Shown here in pieces: positions 20,702 to 30,426 of a stretch of 64,000 nucleotides of DNA. The notes under the pieces were generated by a model. That model saw only the letters and a program-made list of their open reading frames with translations, ran no database searches and was not told the DNA's origin. The first letter of the stretch is position 1. Each line of letters opens with the position of its first letter. The stretch spans positions 2,939,484-3,003,483 of the forward strand of contig AP018269.1 of NCBI GenBank assembly GCA_003994795.1. The letters run 5' to 3'. The position numbers and the translations under genes were made by a program. The stretch comes from Cylindrospermum sp. NIES-4074. GTDB taxonomy: Bacteria; Cyanobacteriota; Cyanobacteriia; Cyanobacteriales; Nostocaceae.

Positions 20702-20880
20702 TCCCCAACGCAGTGGCTCCCCTTAAAAAGGGGGACTTTGACTCCAATTCCCCCCTTTTTAAGGGGGGCTAGGGGGGATCTCGATACGACTTGATACTTT
20801 ACAAACATCCTCTCAGAGAAGGCAAGAGGCAAGAGGCAAAAGATAAATACTATTGCTAGTTTGCCTATTGCCTTTTCTTC

Positions 20881-20908
20881 CCAATTACCAATTACCAATT
20901 ACCAATTA
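20881..20908. repeat. Short tandem heptamer repeat (CCAATTA)x4
   Basis: Four perfect CCAATTA units are followed by variants (CCCATTA), ending right at the stop of the sulfurtransferase gene. Intergenic STRR. Confidence 0.8.
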
Positions 20909-20915
20909 CCCATTA

Positions 20916-21734
20916 CTAATAACTAATCCAATCACTCCAGCTGCCAGCATAAAGTTTACCTGTGGGAATTCCAGCGAGTTCTAACGAAAGTAAATTCACA
21001 CAAGCTGTAACACCAGAACCGCAATAAACTAAAATTTCCTTGGCTGTTGCTAGCTTTTGCCAACGTTGACTTTGTTCTGATTGGGGGAGTAAAAAGCCTG
21101 AAGAATCTGTAACTTCTTGCCAGGGAAAGTTAACAGCACCGGGAATATGACCAGCAATTTTATCAATAGGTTCTCGTTCACCTCGGTAGCGATCGCCTTC
21201 TCTCGAATCTACCAAAACCACATCTAAGTTGTCTTTGCGACTCTTCACTACCGTAATATCTACTAGCAATTCTGTTTGGGTCTGGGGGATAAATGTCGCT
21301 ATTCGGGGTTGAGGAATCAAATTTGTGACGGGATAATCGGCTTTTTGCCATCCAGCAAAACCTCCATCCAAGACAGCTACTTGCTCATGTCCCAGATAGC
21401 GCAATAACCACCACAAACGAGATGCAAAGGCAAAACGAGAATCATCATAAGCAACAACCAGAGTTTTTTGGGAATGCACCCCAATTGCTGATAATTTGTT
21501 AGCTAAATTAGTGATATCAGGTAAAGGATGTCTTCCCCCATGTTCTCTCACCGGACTAGACAGATCCTGGTTCAAATCTAGGTAGTAAGCACCCTTAATA
21601 TGACTGGCTTGGTATTGCTTTTGCCCTAATTGTGGATCAGCCAAAGAAAAGCGACAATCTACAATTACGACTTGCGGATCATCAAGGTGTTCAAATAACC
21701 AAGTTGGTGAAACAACAAATTTATCGTTAGTCAT
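20916..21734 (-). CDS. Thiosulfate/3-mercaptopyruvate sulfurtransferase (two rhodanese domains)
   Basis: The 272-residue protein has two rhodanese domains: an inactive N-terminal one (about 5-125: WLFEHLDDPQVVIVDCRF, then GGRHPLPD) and a catalytic C-terminal one (about 150-270). The persulfide-carrying Cys lies in ILVYCGSGVTACVN. The loop CGSGVTA is the type found in mercaptopyruvate or thiosulfate transferases of the SseA group. It moves sulfur from a donor to cyanide or a thiol acceptor in the cytosol. It is divergent from the methyltransferase gene at 21875. Confidence 0.9.
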   Translation of the reverse strand: MTNDKFVVSPTWLFEHLDDPQVVIVDCRFSLADPQLGQKQYQASHIKGAYYLDLNQDLSSPVREHGGRHPLPDITNLANKLSAIGVHSQKTLVVAYDDSRFAFASRLWWLLRYLGHEQVAVLDGGFAGWQKADYPVTNLIPQPRIATFIPQTQTELLVDITVVKSRKDNLDVVLVDSREGDRYRGEREPIDKIAGHIPGAVNFPWQEVTDSSGFLLPQSEQSQRWQKLATAKEILVYCGSGVTACVNLLSLELAGIPTGKLYAGSWSDWISY

Positions 21735-21874
21735 AAGTCAGTTATCAGTTGTCAGTGGAATTATTACAAAAATCCTGGTTTATTGTTTGCCACCCCAGAT
21801 AAATATCACTAAATTATCTGTAGTTCCATTTACATAAAATTGACTTTTGTATCTTGGTAAGATTTATTTATAAA

Positions 21875-22750
21875 ATGTCAGACATAGAAGATTTTACACC
21901 TAACCTTACAGCAGATGGTTCCTTCACTTTCGTCTCTCAGGAGTTTGGTGAAGCTTTTCACAGCCATTATGGAGCTAAACAAGAGAGTTTTCTCAAGTTT
22001 GCTGTTCCTACTCAACTGGCTAAATCTGCCCACAAACCGATTTTGCGGCTTTTGGATGTTTGTTATGGTCTAGGATATAACACAGCAGCGGCTTTAGAGA
22101 CAATTTGGGCAGTGAATCCCAGTTGTCAGGTTGAGGTGATTGGTTTAGAGATCAATCCAAGTGTCCCACAAAAGGCGATCGCTCATCACTTGTTTGAGAA
22201 TTGGGACTACAAATATACAAAACTCTTGTCCCAACTAGCTTTTGAGCATCAAGTACAAACAGATCGTCTCCAAGCCACCCTCCTAATTGGTGATGCGAGA
22301 AACTCAATTCAACAGGTAAATCAGTTGGGTTTCCTAGCAGATGCCATTTTTCTTGATCCTTTTTCACCCCCACAGTGTCCGCAGTTATGGACTGTGGAAT
22401 TTATCCAACAACTGTCACTGTGTTTACACAACAATGGTTTATTAGCAACTTATTCCTGTGCTGCTGCTGTCCGCACCGCACTTTTAGCAGCAGGTTTAGT
22501 CATAGGTTCCACACCACCAGTCGGGAGACGAACACCTGGTACTGTAGCAGCACATGGGGAAGCTTCTGCACTTCCTCCTCTTTCCCCAGCAGAAAAAGAA
22601 CATTTGCTCACTCGTGCGGCTATTCCTTACCGCGATCCGCAATTAAGTGATTCTGCCCAAATTATATTAATGCGACGAGAACAAGAGCAAAAAACCTGTT
22701 CCCTAGAACCTACCTCCCGATGGCGAAAAAGGTGGATAGAGGATACTTAA
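21875..22750 (+). CDS. MnmC-like (DUF752) SAM-dependent methyltransferase
   Basis: The protein resembles the methyltransferase half of MnmC, which finishes the mnm5s2U34 modification of tRNA wobble bases: TADGSFTFVSQEFGEAFHS at the N terminus, RLLDVCYGLGYNTAAAL as the SAM-binding loop and VEVIGLEINP as the acidic ribose contact. FLDPFSPPQCPQLW is the motif IV region. The oxidoreductase half of MnmC is absent, as is normal for cyanobacterial members. ATG at 21875 (MSDIEDFTPNL) is the likely start; an upstream TTG at 21854 is less likely. The exact tRNA substrate is not proven. Confidence 0.85.
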   Translation: MSDIEDFTPNLTADGSFTFVSQEFGEAFHSHYGAKQESFLKFAVPTQLAKSAHKPILRLLDVCYGLGYNTAAALETIWAVNPSCQVEVIGLEINPSVPQKAIAHHLFENWDYKYTKLLSQLAFEHQVQTDRLQATLLIGDARNSIQQVNQLGFLADAIFLDPFSPPQCPQLWTVEFIQQLSLCLHNNGLLATYSCAAAVRTALLAAGLVIGSTPPVGRRTPGTVAAHGEASALPPLSPAEKEHLLTRAAIPYRDPQLSDSAQIILMRREQEQKTCSLEPTSRWRKRWIEDT

Positions 22751-22843
22751 CCTGTCAGTTGGGGATGATTAGCTGATATGATTTGAGCCTGAATCTATAA
22801 ACTACTAAAAGCATTCAACATTGCAATTTACTGTTACTTAATT

Positions 22844-24199
22844 ATGGTTGTTGTAGCAATTCTAGCGGCTGGAAAAGGCACAAGAATGAAATCACACCTG
22901 CCCAAAGTTTTACATACTTTGGGTGGGCGATCGCTAGTCGAGAGAGTGATCACAAGTGTAGAACCACTTTCACCCTCCCGACGGATAGTGATTGTTGGGT
23001 ATCAGTCTGAGGAAGTGAAAGCCGCGATGCATTCAATTCCTAACTTGGAGTTTGTGGAACAGACTGTACAACTAGGCACAGGTCATGCAATCCAGCAATT
23101 ATTGCCGCACCTTGAGGGTTACACCGGAGATTTGCTGGTGTTAAATGGCGATGTGCCGTTGTTACGTCTCGAAACCCTGCAAAATTTGTGGCAAACTCAC
23201 AAAGAAAATGAGAACAGCGCCACCATTCTGACTGCTTATTTATCAAATCCCAAAGGTTACGGGCGCGTTTTTTGTGACGGTGACAGTATAGTTCAACAAA
23301 TGGTGGAAGAGAAAGATTGCACACCTAAGCAAAGAGAAAATAACCGTGTTAACGCTGGTATTTACTGCTTTCGTTGGCCGGAGTTAGCGAAGATATTGCC
23401 TCATTTAGAAGCAAATAATGCCCAAAAAGAATATTACCTGACGGACGCTGTAACTCAGGTGGGTAAAGTGATGGCGGTAGATGTGGCAGATTATCAAGAA
23501 ATTCTAGGTATTAACGATCGCCTACAATTAGCCACCGCTTATGATATTTTGCAAAGGCGCATCAAGGAAAAATGGCTGTTGGCAGGTGTCACCCTCGTTG
23601 ACCCCACCAGCATCACCATTGATGAAACAGTGGAATTACAGCCTGATGTAATTATTGAACCGCAAACCCACCTCCGGGGCAAAACTGTAATTCAGTCCGG
23701 TAGCCGCATTGGCCCTGGTAGTTTAATTGAAAATAGCGATTTGGGTCAAAATGTCACTGTCCTGTATTCTGTGGTGACAGATAGCGTTGTGCAGGCGGGA
23801 ACTAAGATTGGCCCTTATGCCCATTTGCGCGGTCATGCAGAAGTTGGTGCTAATTGCCGTGTGGGTAATTTTGTGGAGTTGAAAAATACTCAATTAGGCG
23901 ATCGCACTAATGTAGCTCATCTATCCTATTTAGGCGATACCACAGCCGGATCTCAGGTGAATATCGGTGCTGGCACAATTACCGCTAACTATGACGGTGT
24001 AAGGAAACATCGTACCAAAATAGGCGATCGGACTAAAACCGGTTCCAACAGCGTTTTAGTTGCTCCAGTTACCTTGGGTGATGATGTTTATGTAGCTGCC
24101 GGTTCCACAGTTACAGAAGATGTCCCTGATGATTCTTTAGTAATTGCCCGGAGTCGTCAAGTAGTTAAACCAGGTTGGCAGAAAAAGAGCGCTGAGTGA
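22844..24199 (+). CDS. glmU: Bifunctional GlmU: GlcN-1-P acetyltransferase / GlcNAc-1-P uridyltransferase
   Basis: The 451-residue enzyme makes UDP-GlcNAc for peptidoglycan and lipopolysaccharide. The N-terminal pyrophosphorylase domain begins [20 protein letters not shown] (nucleotide loop with the key Arg) and has VLNGDVPLL as the metal site. The C-terminal left-handed beta helix (about 250-440) has hexapeptide repeats, and the catalytic His lies in [12 protein letters not shown] or nearby. The start ATG is strongly supported by the conserved N terminus. A terminator follows. Confidence 0.96.
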   Translation: MVVVAILAAGKGTRMKSHLPKVLHTLGGRSLVERVITSVEPLSPSRRIVIVGYQSEEVKAAMHSIPNLEFVEQTVQLGTGHAIQQLLPHLEGYTGDLLVLNGDVPLLRLETLQNLWQTHKENENSATILTAYLSNPKGYGRVFCDGDSIVQQMVEEKDCTPKQRENNRVNAGIYCFRWPELAKILPHLEANNAQKEYYLTDAVTQVGKVMAVDVADYQEILGINDRLQLATAYDILQRRIKEKWLLAGVTLVDPTSITIDETVELQPDVIIEPQTHLRGKTVIQSGSRIGPGSLIENSDLGQNVTVLYSVVTDSVVQAGTKIGPYAHLRGHAEVGANCRVGNFVELKNTQLGDRTNVAHLSYLGDTTAGSQVNIGAGTITANYDGVRKHRTKIGDRTKTGSNSVLVAPVTLGDDVYVAAGSTVTEDVPDDSLVIARSRQVVKPGWQKKSAE

Positions 24200-24212
24200 G
24201 ACAAGTTTTATA

Positions 24213-24245
24213 GGGTGCGTCGGGAAGGTAACGCACCCTTTTTTA
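24213..24245 (+). terminator. Intrinsic terminator of glmU
   Basis: A GGGTGCGT / ACGCACCC 8-bp stem is followed by a run of T residues, 14 bp after the glmU stop. Confidence 0.88.
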
Positions 24246-24337
24246 TAATTATTAACCCTATTTACTCATTTTTAATTGTTTATCATAGGATTACAGCATA
24301 TTGCAGGTAGATGAAGTACAAATTTAATGCTAAAACT

Positions 24338-24367
24338 CTTGTGGGGTGGGCATCTTGCCCGCCCTTG
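24338..24367 (+). repeat. GTGGGGTGGGC repeat, single arm
   Basis: CTTGTGGGGTGGGCATCTTG followed by CCCGCCC is the same dispersed repeat that occurs as a two-armed palindrome at 54509-54572. It is common in cyanobacterial intergenic DNA. Confidence 0.65.
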
Positions 24368-24415
24368 TATACCTGATTTTGATGTAATTGGCTGTATGTG
24401 TTGCCAGAGGTTGAC

Positions 24416-25003
24416 ATGACCCAGACATCTGTAAAACTAACGTTTGAGGAATATCTCACCTACAATAATGGCACTGATAACCGTTACGAACTTGTTGATG
24501 GTGAATTAGTAATGGTTCCACTACCAACGGGTAAACATTCAGATGCAATTGATTTATTAGCACAAGTAATAACATCTGCAATTCCTCAAGAACAACAGGG
24601 AAACTGGAAAGTTAAGCGCGATGTTGGGGTATATGTGGGAGTTAACCCCCAAACGGGTAAAGAACGTTCCCGTACTCCAGATTTAACAGTTTTAACTTCT
24701 GCACAGTGGGCAGCAATTAGAGCAGATGAAACCAAAGCGGCTGTGACAAAAACGCCCCCATTGCTGGTTGTAGAAATAGTCAGCCCCGGTTCCAAAAAAA
24801 CAGATTACCAAACTAAAGAGCAAGAATACAAAACAATAGGTGTTCCTGAATATTGGATTGTAGATTTGCAAAACTCCAAAATAACTGTATTGCAGCTTGT
24901 TGGTAATGAATACCAAGCATCTGAATTTACTGGAAAACAACAAATTATCTCTCAGACTTTTCCTAATTTGTTGCTGACAGTACAACAGTTCGCCTCACTC
25001 TAG
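24416..25003 (+). CDS. Uma2-family (DUF820) putative restriction-like endonuclease
   Basis: The 195-residue protein has the PD-(D/E)XK-like layout of the Uma2 family, which is greatly expanded in cyanobacteria: [24 protein letters not shown] at the N terminus, RTPDLTVLT holding the catalytic Asp, and [19 protein letters not shown] holding the Glu and a downstream Lys. Then comes the conserved [13 protein letters not shown]. Function is unknown; a nuclease role is inferred from the fold. ATG at 24416 is preceded by AGAGG at 5 nt and is preferred over an upstream GTG at 24398. Confidence 0.88.
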   Translation: MTQTSVKLTFEEYLTYNNGTDNRYELVDGELVMVPLPTGKHSDAIDLLAQVITSAIPQEQQGNWKVKRDVGVYVGVNPQTGKERSRTPDLTVLTSAQWAAIRADETKAAVTKTPPLLVVEIVSPGSKKTDYQTKEQEYKTIGVPEYWIVDLQNSKITVLQLVGNEYQASEFTGKQQIISQTFPNLLLTVQQFASL

Positions 25004-25064
25004 AAACACCTGATTTTGTACCGGACTTATAATAAAATTATCAAAGGGTATACTTTTTATTGTT

Positions 25065-25385
25065 ATGACAAAGCTATCCCAGCCTCGCCGTAGTCGCATT
25101 CTGTCATACCCATCTGTAAAACTATCAGACTCCTATCACCGCCAAGAACAACGTCAGGCGCTTGCAAATCGATGCCGTGTTGTTTTTGAACATTTGCGGG
25201 AGCCGCTAATGGTAACGCATTACAACTGGTTTATTGCCATTGATCCTGATAGTGAAGAGTATTTGATTCATCCTCAATTGCAAGAATTAACGCAACAAAT
25301 ACGTCAGACTTATGGCGATAATGAAGTTAAATTGACTATTTTTCGCTTAAATGAAACAGGAACCTGCGGCAGATTATGGGTGTAG
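25065..25385 (+). CDS. Small hypothetical protein
   Basis: The 106-residue protein has a basic N-terminal 30 residues and a compact C-terminal half with VTHYNWFIAIDPDSEEYLIHP, which reads like a real folded domain. I do not recognise the family. It lies between the Uma2 gene (62 bp upstream) and the DUF29-like gene, all on the plus strand. Proteins of this size beside Uma2 and DUF29 genes are common in cyanobacterial accessory patches, but no pairing can be shown. Confidence 0.6.
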   Translation: MTKLSQPRRSRILSYPSVKLSDSYHRQEQRQALANRCRVVFEHLREPLMVTHYNWFIAIDPDSEEYLIHPQLQELTQQIRQTYGDNEVKLTIFRLNETGTCGRLWV

Positions 25386-25508
25386 GTTCTTTTGGTGATA
25401 ATGGTGGGTTATGGTTGGAAATTCAGCAATTATAATTTATATCTGTAGATTGGTTAAAACTATAACGAAACCCAAAATCAATACTAAATATACAGCTAAA
25501 ACTTCAAA

Positions 25509-25931
25509 ATGGAAGAACTGTTAGAACTTAGACAACTTCTTGAACAAGGCAAAATTCATGAAGCACTACAGCTAGTCGATGAGTTAGAAGAGATGAGCCT
25601 GAGTGACAAAATCAATAAAATTGATAGTTATGGCGTGATTCTACTCATTCATTTAATCAAACAAAAAGCCGAAAATCGCTCAACTCGTTCTTGGGATATT
25701 TCCATAGAAAATGCAGTGCGGGAAATCAATAAAATTAATAAGCGCCGCAAATCTGGTGGTGTTTACTTGAATCCCGCAGAATTAATGGATATTCTACAAC
25801 AAGGATATCAAGTAGCACTCAAAAGAGCGGCGCTAGAAGCATTTGAAGGGCGTTATGAAACTGAAGAATTAGCAGCAATGGTGAACGAACAAGAGACTTT
25901 AGCCGCAGCACTGCAATTCATTCAGCAATAA
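25509..25931 (+). CDS. DUF29-like protein
   Basis: In the 140-residue, all-helical protein, SYGVILLIHLIKQKAENRS and the following RSWDISIENAVREI match the core of the cyanobacterial DUF29 family, in which a helix ends in a short basic linker and RSW. The family has no assigned activity and has many copies per genome. Starts at ATG 25509; its stop abuts the stop of the convergent isoaspartyl peptidase gene. Confidence 0.7.
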   Translation: MEELLELRQLLEQGKIHEALQLVDELEEMSLSDKINKIDSYGVILLIHLIKQKAENRSTRSWDISIENAVREINKINKRRKSGGVYLNPAELMDILQQGYQVALKRAALEAFEGRYETEELAAMVNEQETLAAALQFIQQ

Positions 25932-26894
25932 TCAGCCGATACTAATGCACCCAACTTCTGTATCTGTGGGTAATTCCAAGGTATCGCCCATGTATTCGCC
26001 GTTGTGATAAGCTGCAAGAATGACTTCGCTGGTTTTACCCCAAGCAATATTACCACTTGCATCTAAAGCGATCGCACCCAAATCTCGTTCATTCTTGTGT
26101 GCTTCCGCAAAAGAACGCTGCATCGCTTCCTTGAGAGACATTCCATCAGTGACGCGCACTACAATTTTGGGAGCTAAACATTCATCAATGATGTCTTCTC
26201 CAATCCCTGTACAGCTAACAGCAGCGTATTGAGTAGCATAATTACCCGCAGGCATAGCAGAATCACTGACGCGTCCAATGCGCTCAAAGCCTTTGCCCCC
26301 TGTAGATGTGCCAGATGCCAAATTTCCATAGGTATCTAAAGCGACTACGCCAATGGTGCCACGTCCAGCATTACTAGTTTCCACCAGTTCTGGTTCTGCT
26401 ACCACCCCAGCCATCGTACTTTTAAAATTATCTTGACGCTCTTGAATCCACTCTTGTAACCGCAACTCGGTTAAAGCGTTATAACTGGGAACTTGCAACT
26501 CCCGCGCCAACTCTGCCGAACCGTAATCAGACAGCACCCGATCCGGTGAGCTTTGTAAAAATAGCGCCAACTCAATCGGATTTTTTACCCGCGAGACATT
26601 AATCACACCACTAAAGCGTCCTAATGTTCCATCCATCAAAGAAGCACTCATGCGGATTTGACCATCAGATTGCAATACTGAACCAGTACCAGCATTAAAG
26701 CGAGGTTCATCTTCCAACAATTGGCAACCCCGTACTACTGCTTCTGAGGCGGTTGCACCTGCCAATAGAAGAGAATAAACTTCTTCCACTATCGCATAGA
26801 GCGCACGGCGCACCGCCTCCACTCCTCCTTTACCGTGGAGAGAACTACCAGCCCCTCCATGAATAATTAGTTTAGGTTGCACCTGTAACTTCAT
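25932..26894 (-). CDS. Isoaspartyl peptidase / L-asparaginase (plant type)
   Basis: The 320-residue Ntn-hydrolase cleaves itself to expose an N-terminal Thr. The cleavage site is in NAGRGTIGVVALD, with GTIGVVALD starting the beta subunit (about residue 190). Upstream are LIIHGGAGSSLHG and FNAGTGSVLQSDG. Substrate-binding residues follow in GKGFERIGRVSDSAMPGAG-like form (here SDSAMPAGNYA) and CTGIGEDII. It releases aspartate from isoaspartyl dipeptides and from asparagine. In heterocystous cyanobacteria this enzyme completes cyanophycin breakdown (beta-Asp-Arg), which is a plausible role here. Confidence 0.93.
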   Translation of the reverse strand: MKLQVQPKLIIHGGAGSSLHGKGGVEAVRRALYAIVEEVYSLLLAGATASEAVVRGCQLLEDEPRFNAGTGSVLQSDGQIRMSASLMDGTLGRFSGVINVSRVKNPIELALFLQSSPDRVLSDYGSAELARELQVPSYNALTELRLQEWIQERQDNFKSTMAGVVAEPELVETSNAGRGTIGVVALDTYGNLASGTSTGGKGFERIGRVSDSAMPAGNYATQYAAVSCTGIGEDIIDECLAPKIVVRVTDGMSLKEAMQRSFAEAHKNERDLGAIALDASGNIAWGKTSEVILAAYHNGEYMGDTLELPTDTEVGCISIG

Positions 26895-26927
26895 CTATAC
26901 CCTTGCGCTATTTGCGTCTATGTGCAG

Positions 26928-27098
26928 TTAATTTTGATTCGGTTCATTTTTAACTTCAGAACGGCGACGGCGGCAACGTTCTGAGCAATATTTCACATCG
27001 TCCCAGCAATCTTGCCATTTTTTACGCCAGGTAAAGGGGCGTTGACATACTGGACAGATTTTTTCAGGAAGATCAGATTTAGAACGAGTACGTCCCAT
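26928..27098 (-). CDS. DUF2256 zinc-binding small protein
   Basis: A 56-residue protein with the motif CPVCQRPFTWRKKW, then CWDDVKYCSERCRRRR, giving four Cys for one zinc. This is the DUF2256 pattern, often found near photolyase-like genes; none is visible here. ATG at 27098 (MGRTRSKSDL) is preferred; the upstream extension to 27140 is not conserved in type. Confidence 0.82.
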   Translation of the reverse strand: MGRTRSKSDLPEKICPVCQRPFTWRKKWQDCWDDVKYCSERCRRRRSEVKNEPNQN

Positions 27099-27385
27099 AT
27101 CAATAACTGTGCTGATATGAGTAAAGGCTTCTAAGAGCAATGGATGATAATTATAACGGCTTTACTACAAAAGGAGGATACCTTCTGCAAATAAATATCT
27201 GTCAATATCTCTAAAGATATATTTTTTATCTACTTAAGGTGTGAAGATAGGACTTCGGCTTGCCGGCTCAATAAACAACAAAATTGCCACCATCCCTCTA
27301 AGGTTGTTATTAGTCATTGGTCATTGAAAGAGGGAACAGGCAAGAGGTAATGAGGTAATGAGGCAATAAGTAATTATCCCCCCTG

Positions 27386-27430
27386 CTCCCCACACTCCCC
27401 ACACTCCCCACACTCCCCACACTCCCCACA
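27386..27430. repeat. 9-bp tandem repeat (CTCCCCACA)x5
   Basis: Five perfect copies of CTCCCCACA lie in a 304-bp intergenic stretch that otherwise holds only degenerate repeats (GAGGTAATGAGG, TTAGTCATTGGTCATT). No gene is visible in this stretch. Confidence 0.85.
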
Positions 27431-27444
27431 CACCCCCTGCTCCT

Positions 27445-30372
27445 TCACTTACCAGTTGGGGCTATGAGCAACAGTAGGCTACTAACCACCCGTTGATCTG
27501 GTAGTTGATAAAAATGTAATTCTCCTCCCAACTGCTGCATCAACTTTTGGCAGATGAGCAGATGTAAACCTGGTGGTTGGTTGAGGTGGGAAAGAGTAAG
27601 CAGATCCTTGGGTGTATCGTGATGCAAATCTATCAATAACTGTGGTTCAATAGCGCCGTTGTCTGTAATTGACAGTTCGAGGAAGCGTTCATCTAAGCGC
27701 CGACACCAGATGTCAATTCTGCTGCCATCTTCAGAACGGCGACAGGCAGTGACTAATAATTCATGGAGAACTAATTCAATTTTCACGATGTCGCCTGCGA
27801 TCGCCATTGCTGATAGATTACCTGTTGTGATCATCCCTTTGAGGAATGAGGGAGTTTGCGGTGACTCATGCTCCTCATTTGGTTGTCCCAAACCATGTAC
27901 ACCTATCCACAGCTTGTGTTTTTTGAGTGTATTGTCTATGCGTTCGAGCGATCGCTTTAACAAACTGGTAATTGGCATAGTTTCCCAACTCATATGCAAC
28001 TGCCACTGCTCTAGTTTGAGGATGCCTGTGATTGAGGCTGTTGCGTGGTCTAACTGCCGCAGCAATAGCCGATAGCGCGTCTGAGTCAATTCATTAGCCG
28101 GAATACCCAAATCATGTATTTGACCAAGCAACAACGCCGCTGTTCTGTGGATTTCCTCTAAACGACGATTTTTATACCAATTCAGTTGTCGTAATTCCTC
28201 AGTTATGGACTCTAAAAATTGGCTAATTTGTTGTTGACGACGCCACCAAGCTAATTGAGAAACAAGAGTCACTGTGGCGTTGAGACTTGCTTCTGACCAA
28301 GTTTGCTCTTGATAGTCTGCTAGTAAAACTACACCAGTAGGTTGATAAATAGCAGGAGTACGTAAAGCTACAACAAAAACTTGACTGCTATCAGGGACGT
28401 TCAACCATTTTCTAGTTTCTGGCGGTAAATCATTAGCTTTGAGACATAGGTAACTATCTTGGCTGAGTGTCCACTGAATTAAAGCCTCACCTTGAACCGA
28501 AACAGGAACATCTGCAACAATCCCAAACTGATTATTGGTTATGGCTCCTGGGATAATTTCTGCCCTACTTTGACCAGGAGACCAAGATAACAGCACAGCC
28601 AAGGGACAATCGAGAATAGATGCGATTTGTTCTAAGGCGGCGCGTTCTAGATGCTTTATTTCTGCCTCAGTTGCTTCACTCTGGACTTGTACCAAGATAC
28701 GTAGGCATTGTGTAAATATACGGGAAATTTTTTGCTGCTCCTTGCTGCTGGCACGTAGCTGCCACTGACGAACAATTACACCTATCTGTTGACTAACAAC
28801 CCAGAGTAATTCTTTTTCTGGAGTTGTCCAAGAGCGATGGGTTTCGTGAGTAATCACCAACAGCGCTTCTGGTGTGTGACCTTGAGTACAGTTGCAAATC
28901 AAAAGCGATCGCACACTATTTTCCAGCAAAGGGGGACGCCAGTTAGCCAGCCGCAAATCTTCATCAAAGTTCTCAATCTCTACGGCTTGAGTTGTTTTCT
29001 GCAAAAACTGCCTATCTACATCTGGGAGAGCATTGAGAGCAAATGTCCAAGGTCGGCGATTATGGGGGGATATCTGGTAAAGAACTTGATAATTATTTTG
29101 GTCATAGTCATACTGCAACAATAAAAACCGCGTAGCAGTTAGTCGCTCTAAAACTCTCGTAGCGCAAAGGCGTAAAGTTTCATGAAAGTCTTGCTCATTA
29201 TAGATAGCTTGGGCAACTTGGCTAGTCAGTTGGCTATCCTGTTGAATTTTTCTGATGGTGCTTTCCATATTGTCGGTGGGAGCAATTAAAGAAATCAACC
29301 CAGCTGCTCCCTGAACAAAATGTCGTTCTGCTTCCGTCCAAATCCGTGGTTCCAATCCTTCCACTGCTAGAAACCCTAGCAGGTCTTTTTGCCAAAGGAT
29401 AGGAGCTGCCAAAAGCGATCGCACCTGTAGGCGTTGCAATAGCTTTCCTGTAAAATTGCTTTTCAGAGAACTGCGGGCTTCACCAATAGAAACAATTTGA
29501 TTGTCTGACAAAGCATAATAAAAGTCGTTCAAGTCCTGTACAGTCATACCTGCGGCGGCTTTTTGGGAGCTAGCATTGCGAGCCATATTCACCAACTGAT
29601 TGCTCATCCGACACCAAAAATAATGCCCTTGTGGCTCAAACCAATAAATATTTGTCCGGTGAGGGAAAACAAATTGATGAGTCGATTGCACAACGGCTTC
29701 TAGTCTTTGATCGAGATTACTGAGAGTGCGGACTTTTTCCAACAGTCGTAACAATGGCTCATCTGGACGTTTGGTTTGTTTTTGCTGCAAATTCATCTCA
29801 TGGTGATGCAGCACTGTCCCCAGTTGACCTAACACCATCTGCAACCGTGCTTTGGCTTCCCCAGCCAGCAAATAGCCCCACCGTTGTGAACCCAGCAGCA
29901 CCACACCCATACAGGAATCTCTGTGGCGAATGGGCAAAATAATCGTTCCCTGAATCTCGTATTTAGCAGCGACTTCATGCCATTGAGCGGCCCGGGGTTC
30001 TCGTTGCAAATCAGCTACACCCAAGGGACACTGGGCAATTACCACTTGCTCTAATAAATCCCCAGGATTCAGCCCAACTGGTTTATGTAAAAAACTGATC
30101 TGATGATCGGCGGTGCTGCCCCCTTTACCAATCAATACATGATTGAGGCGATCGTAAAGAGCAATCCAAATTAGTTGATAATTAAACTGCTCTTGCAAAT
30201 AAGTAATGGTAGTTGCAATCAGAACATCAACATTATCCTCTTCTCTAAGGTTCTGGAGGACGCGCCCCAAGGAGAGGATTGGTTGTTCGGCGGCTATCGG
30301 TTTTTGTGGCTGCCCCATCTGATTATCAGTCAACATAGCTTGTAGTAATATATAAGATGCCCAGAAAAGCAT
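27445..30372 (-). CDS. Multi-GAF sensor protein with degenerate histidine-kinase-like C terminus
   Basis: This 975-residue soluble protein has about four GAF-like domains. The first begins NVDVLIATTITYLQEQFNYQ; others start near residues 215, 390 and 560. A helical region (RRLEEIHRTAALLLGQIHDLG, near 760) sits where a DHp domain would be. The C terminus (about 860-970) looks like a histidine-kinase ATPase: HELLVTACRR for the N box and SITDNGAIEP for G1, but GxGL is replaced by PPGLHLLICQK. ATP binding is therefore uncertain. It may be a sensor with reduced or no kinase activity. ATG codons at 30336 and 30318 are alternative starts. It is divergent from pyrD. Confidence 0.75.
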   Translation of the reverse strand: MLFWASYILLQAMLTDNQMGQPQKPIAAEQPILSLGRVLQNLREEDNVDVLIATTITYLQEQFNYQLIWIALYDRLNHVLIGKGGSTADHQISFLHKPVGLNPGDLLEQVVIAQCPLGVADLQREPRAAQWHEVAAKYEIQGTIILPIRHRDSCMGVVLLGSQRWGYLLAGEAKARLQMVLGQLGTVLHHHEMNLQQKQTKRPDEPLLRLLEKVRTLSNLDQRLEAVVQSTHQFVFPHRTNIYWFEPQGHYFWCRMSNQLVNMARNASSQKAAAGMTVQDLNDFYYALSDNQIVSIGEARSSLKSNFTGKLLQRLQVRSLLAAPILWQKDLLGFLAVEGLEPRIWTEAERHFVQGAAGLISLIAPTDNMESTIRKIQQDSQLTSQVAQAIYNEQDFHETLRLCATRVLERLTATRFLLLQYDYDQNNYQVLYQISPHNRRPWTFALNALPDVDRQFLQKTTQAVEIENFDEDLRLANWRPPLLENSVRSLLICNCTQGHTPEALLVITHETHRSWTTPEKELLWVVSQQIGVIVRQWQLRASSKEQQKISRIFTQCLRILVQVQSEATEAEIKHLERAALEQIASILDCPLAVLLSWSPGQSRAEIIPGAITNNQFGIVADVPVSVQGEALIQWTLSQDSYLCLKANDLPPETRKWLNVPDSSQVFVVALRTPAIYQPTGVVLLADYQEQTWSEASLNATVTLVSQLAWWRRQQQISQFLESITEELRQLNWYKNRRLEEIHRTAALLLGQIHDLGIPANELTQTRYRLLLRQLDHATASITGILKLEQWQLHMSWETMPITSLLKRSLERIDNTLKKHKLWIGVHGLGQPNEEHESPQTPSFLKGMITTGNLSAMAIAGDIVKIELVLHELLVTACRRSEDGSRIDIWCRRLDERFLELSITDNGAIEPQLLIDLHHDTPKDLLTLSHLNQPPGLHLLICQKLMQQLGGELHFYQLPDQRVVSSLLLLIAPTGK

Positions 30373-30426
30373 CCCAACTAATCTTGTATCTGGTGTTTAT
30401 TAATAATTGGTAGACGTTAACCTAAT

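Larger units (their letters stand above)
20567..20785. repeat. MITE-like GATCCCCC element with nested palindromes
   Basis: GAGATCCCCCTAA near 20570 is matched by CTAGGGGGGATCTC near 20770, giving terminal inverted repeats. The right half has CTTAAAAAGGGGGAC and CCCCCCTTTTTAAG, a pattern I know from many cyanobacterial intergenic repeats. Two copies of the 41-bp palindrome family lie inside, at 20597-20637 and 20661-20701, so the element looks like a nest of small insertions. There is no coding capacity. Confidence 0.75.

Noticed and set aside
27386-27430. CRISPR-like array
   Set aside because: The units are 9 bp and directly tandem with no spacers. The other repeat arrays in the window (7, 21 and 57 bp) are likewise spacerless, and no cas genes are present.
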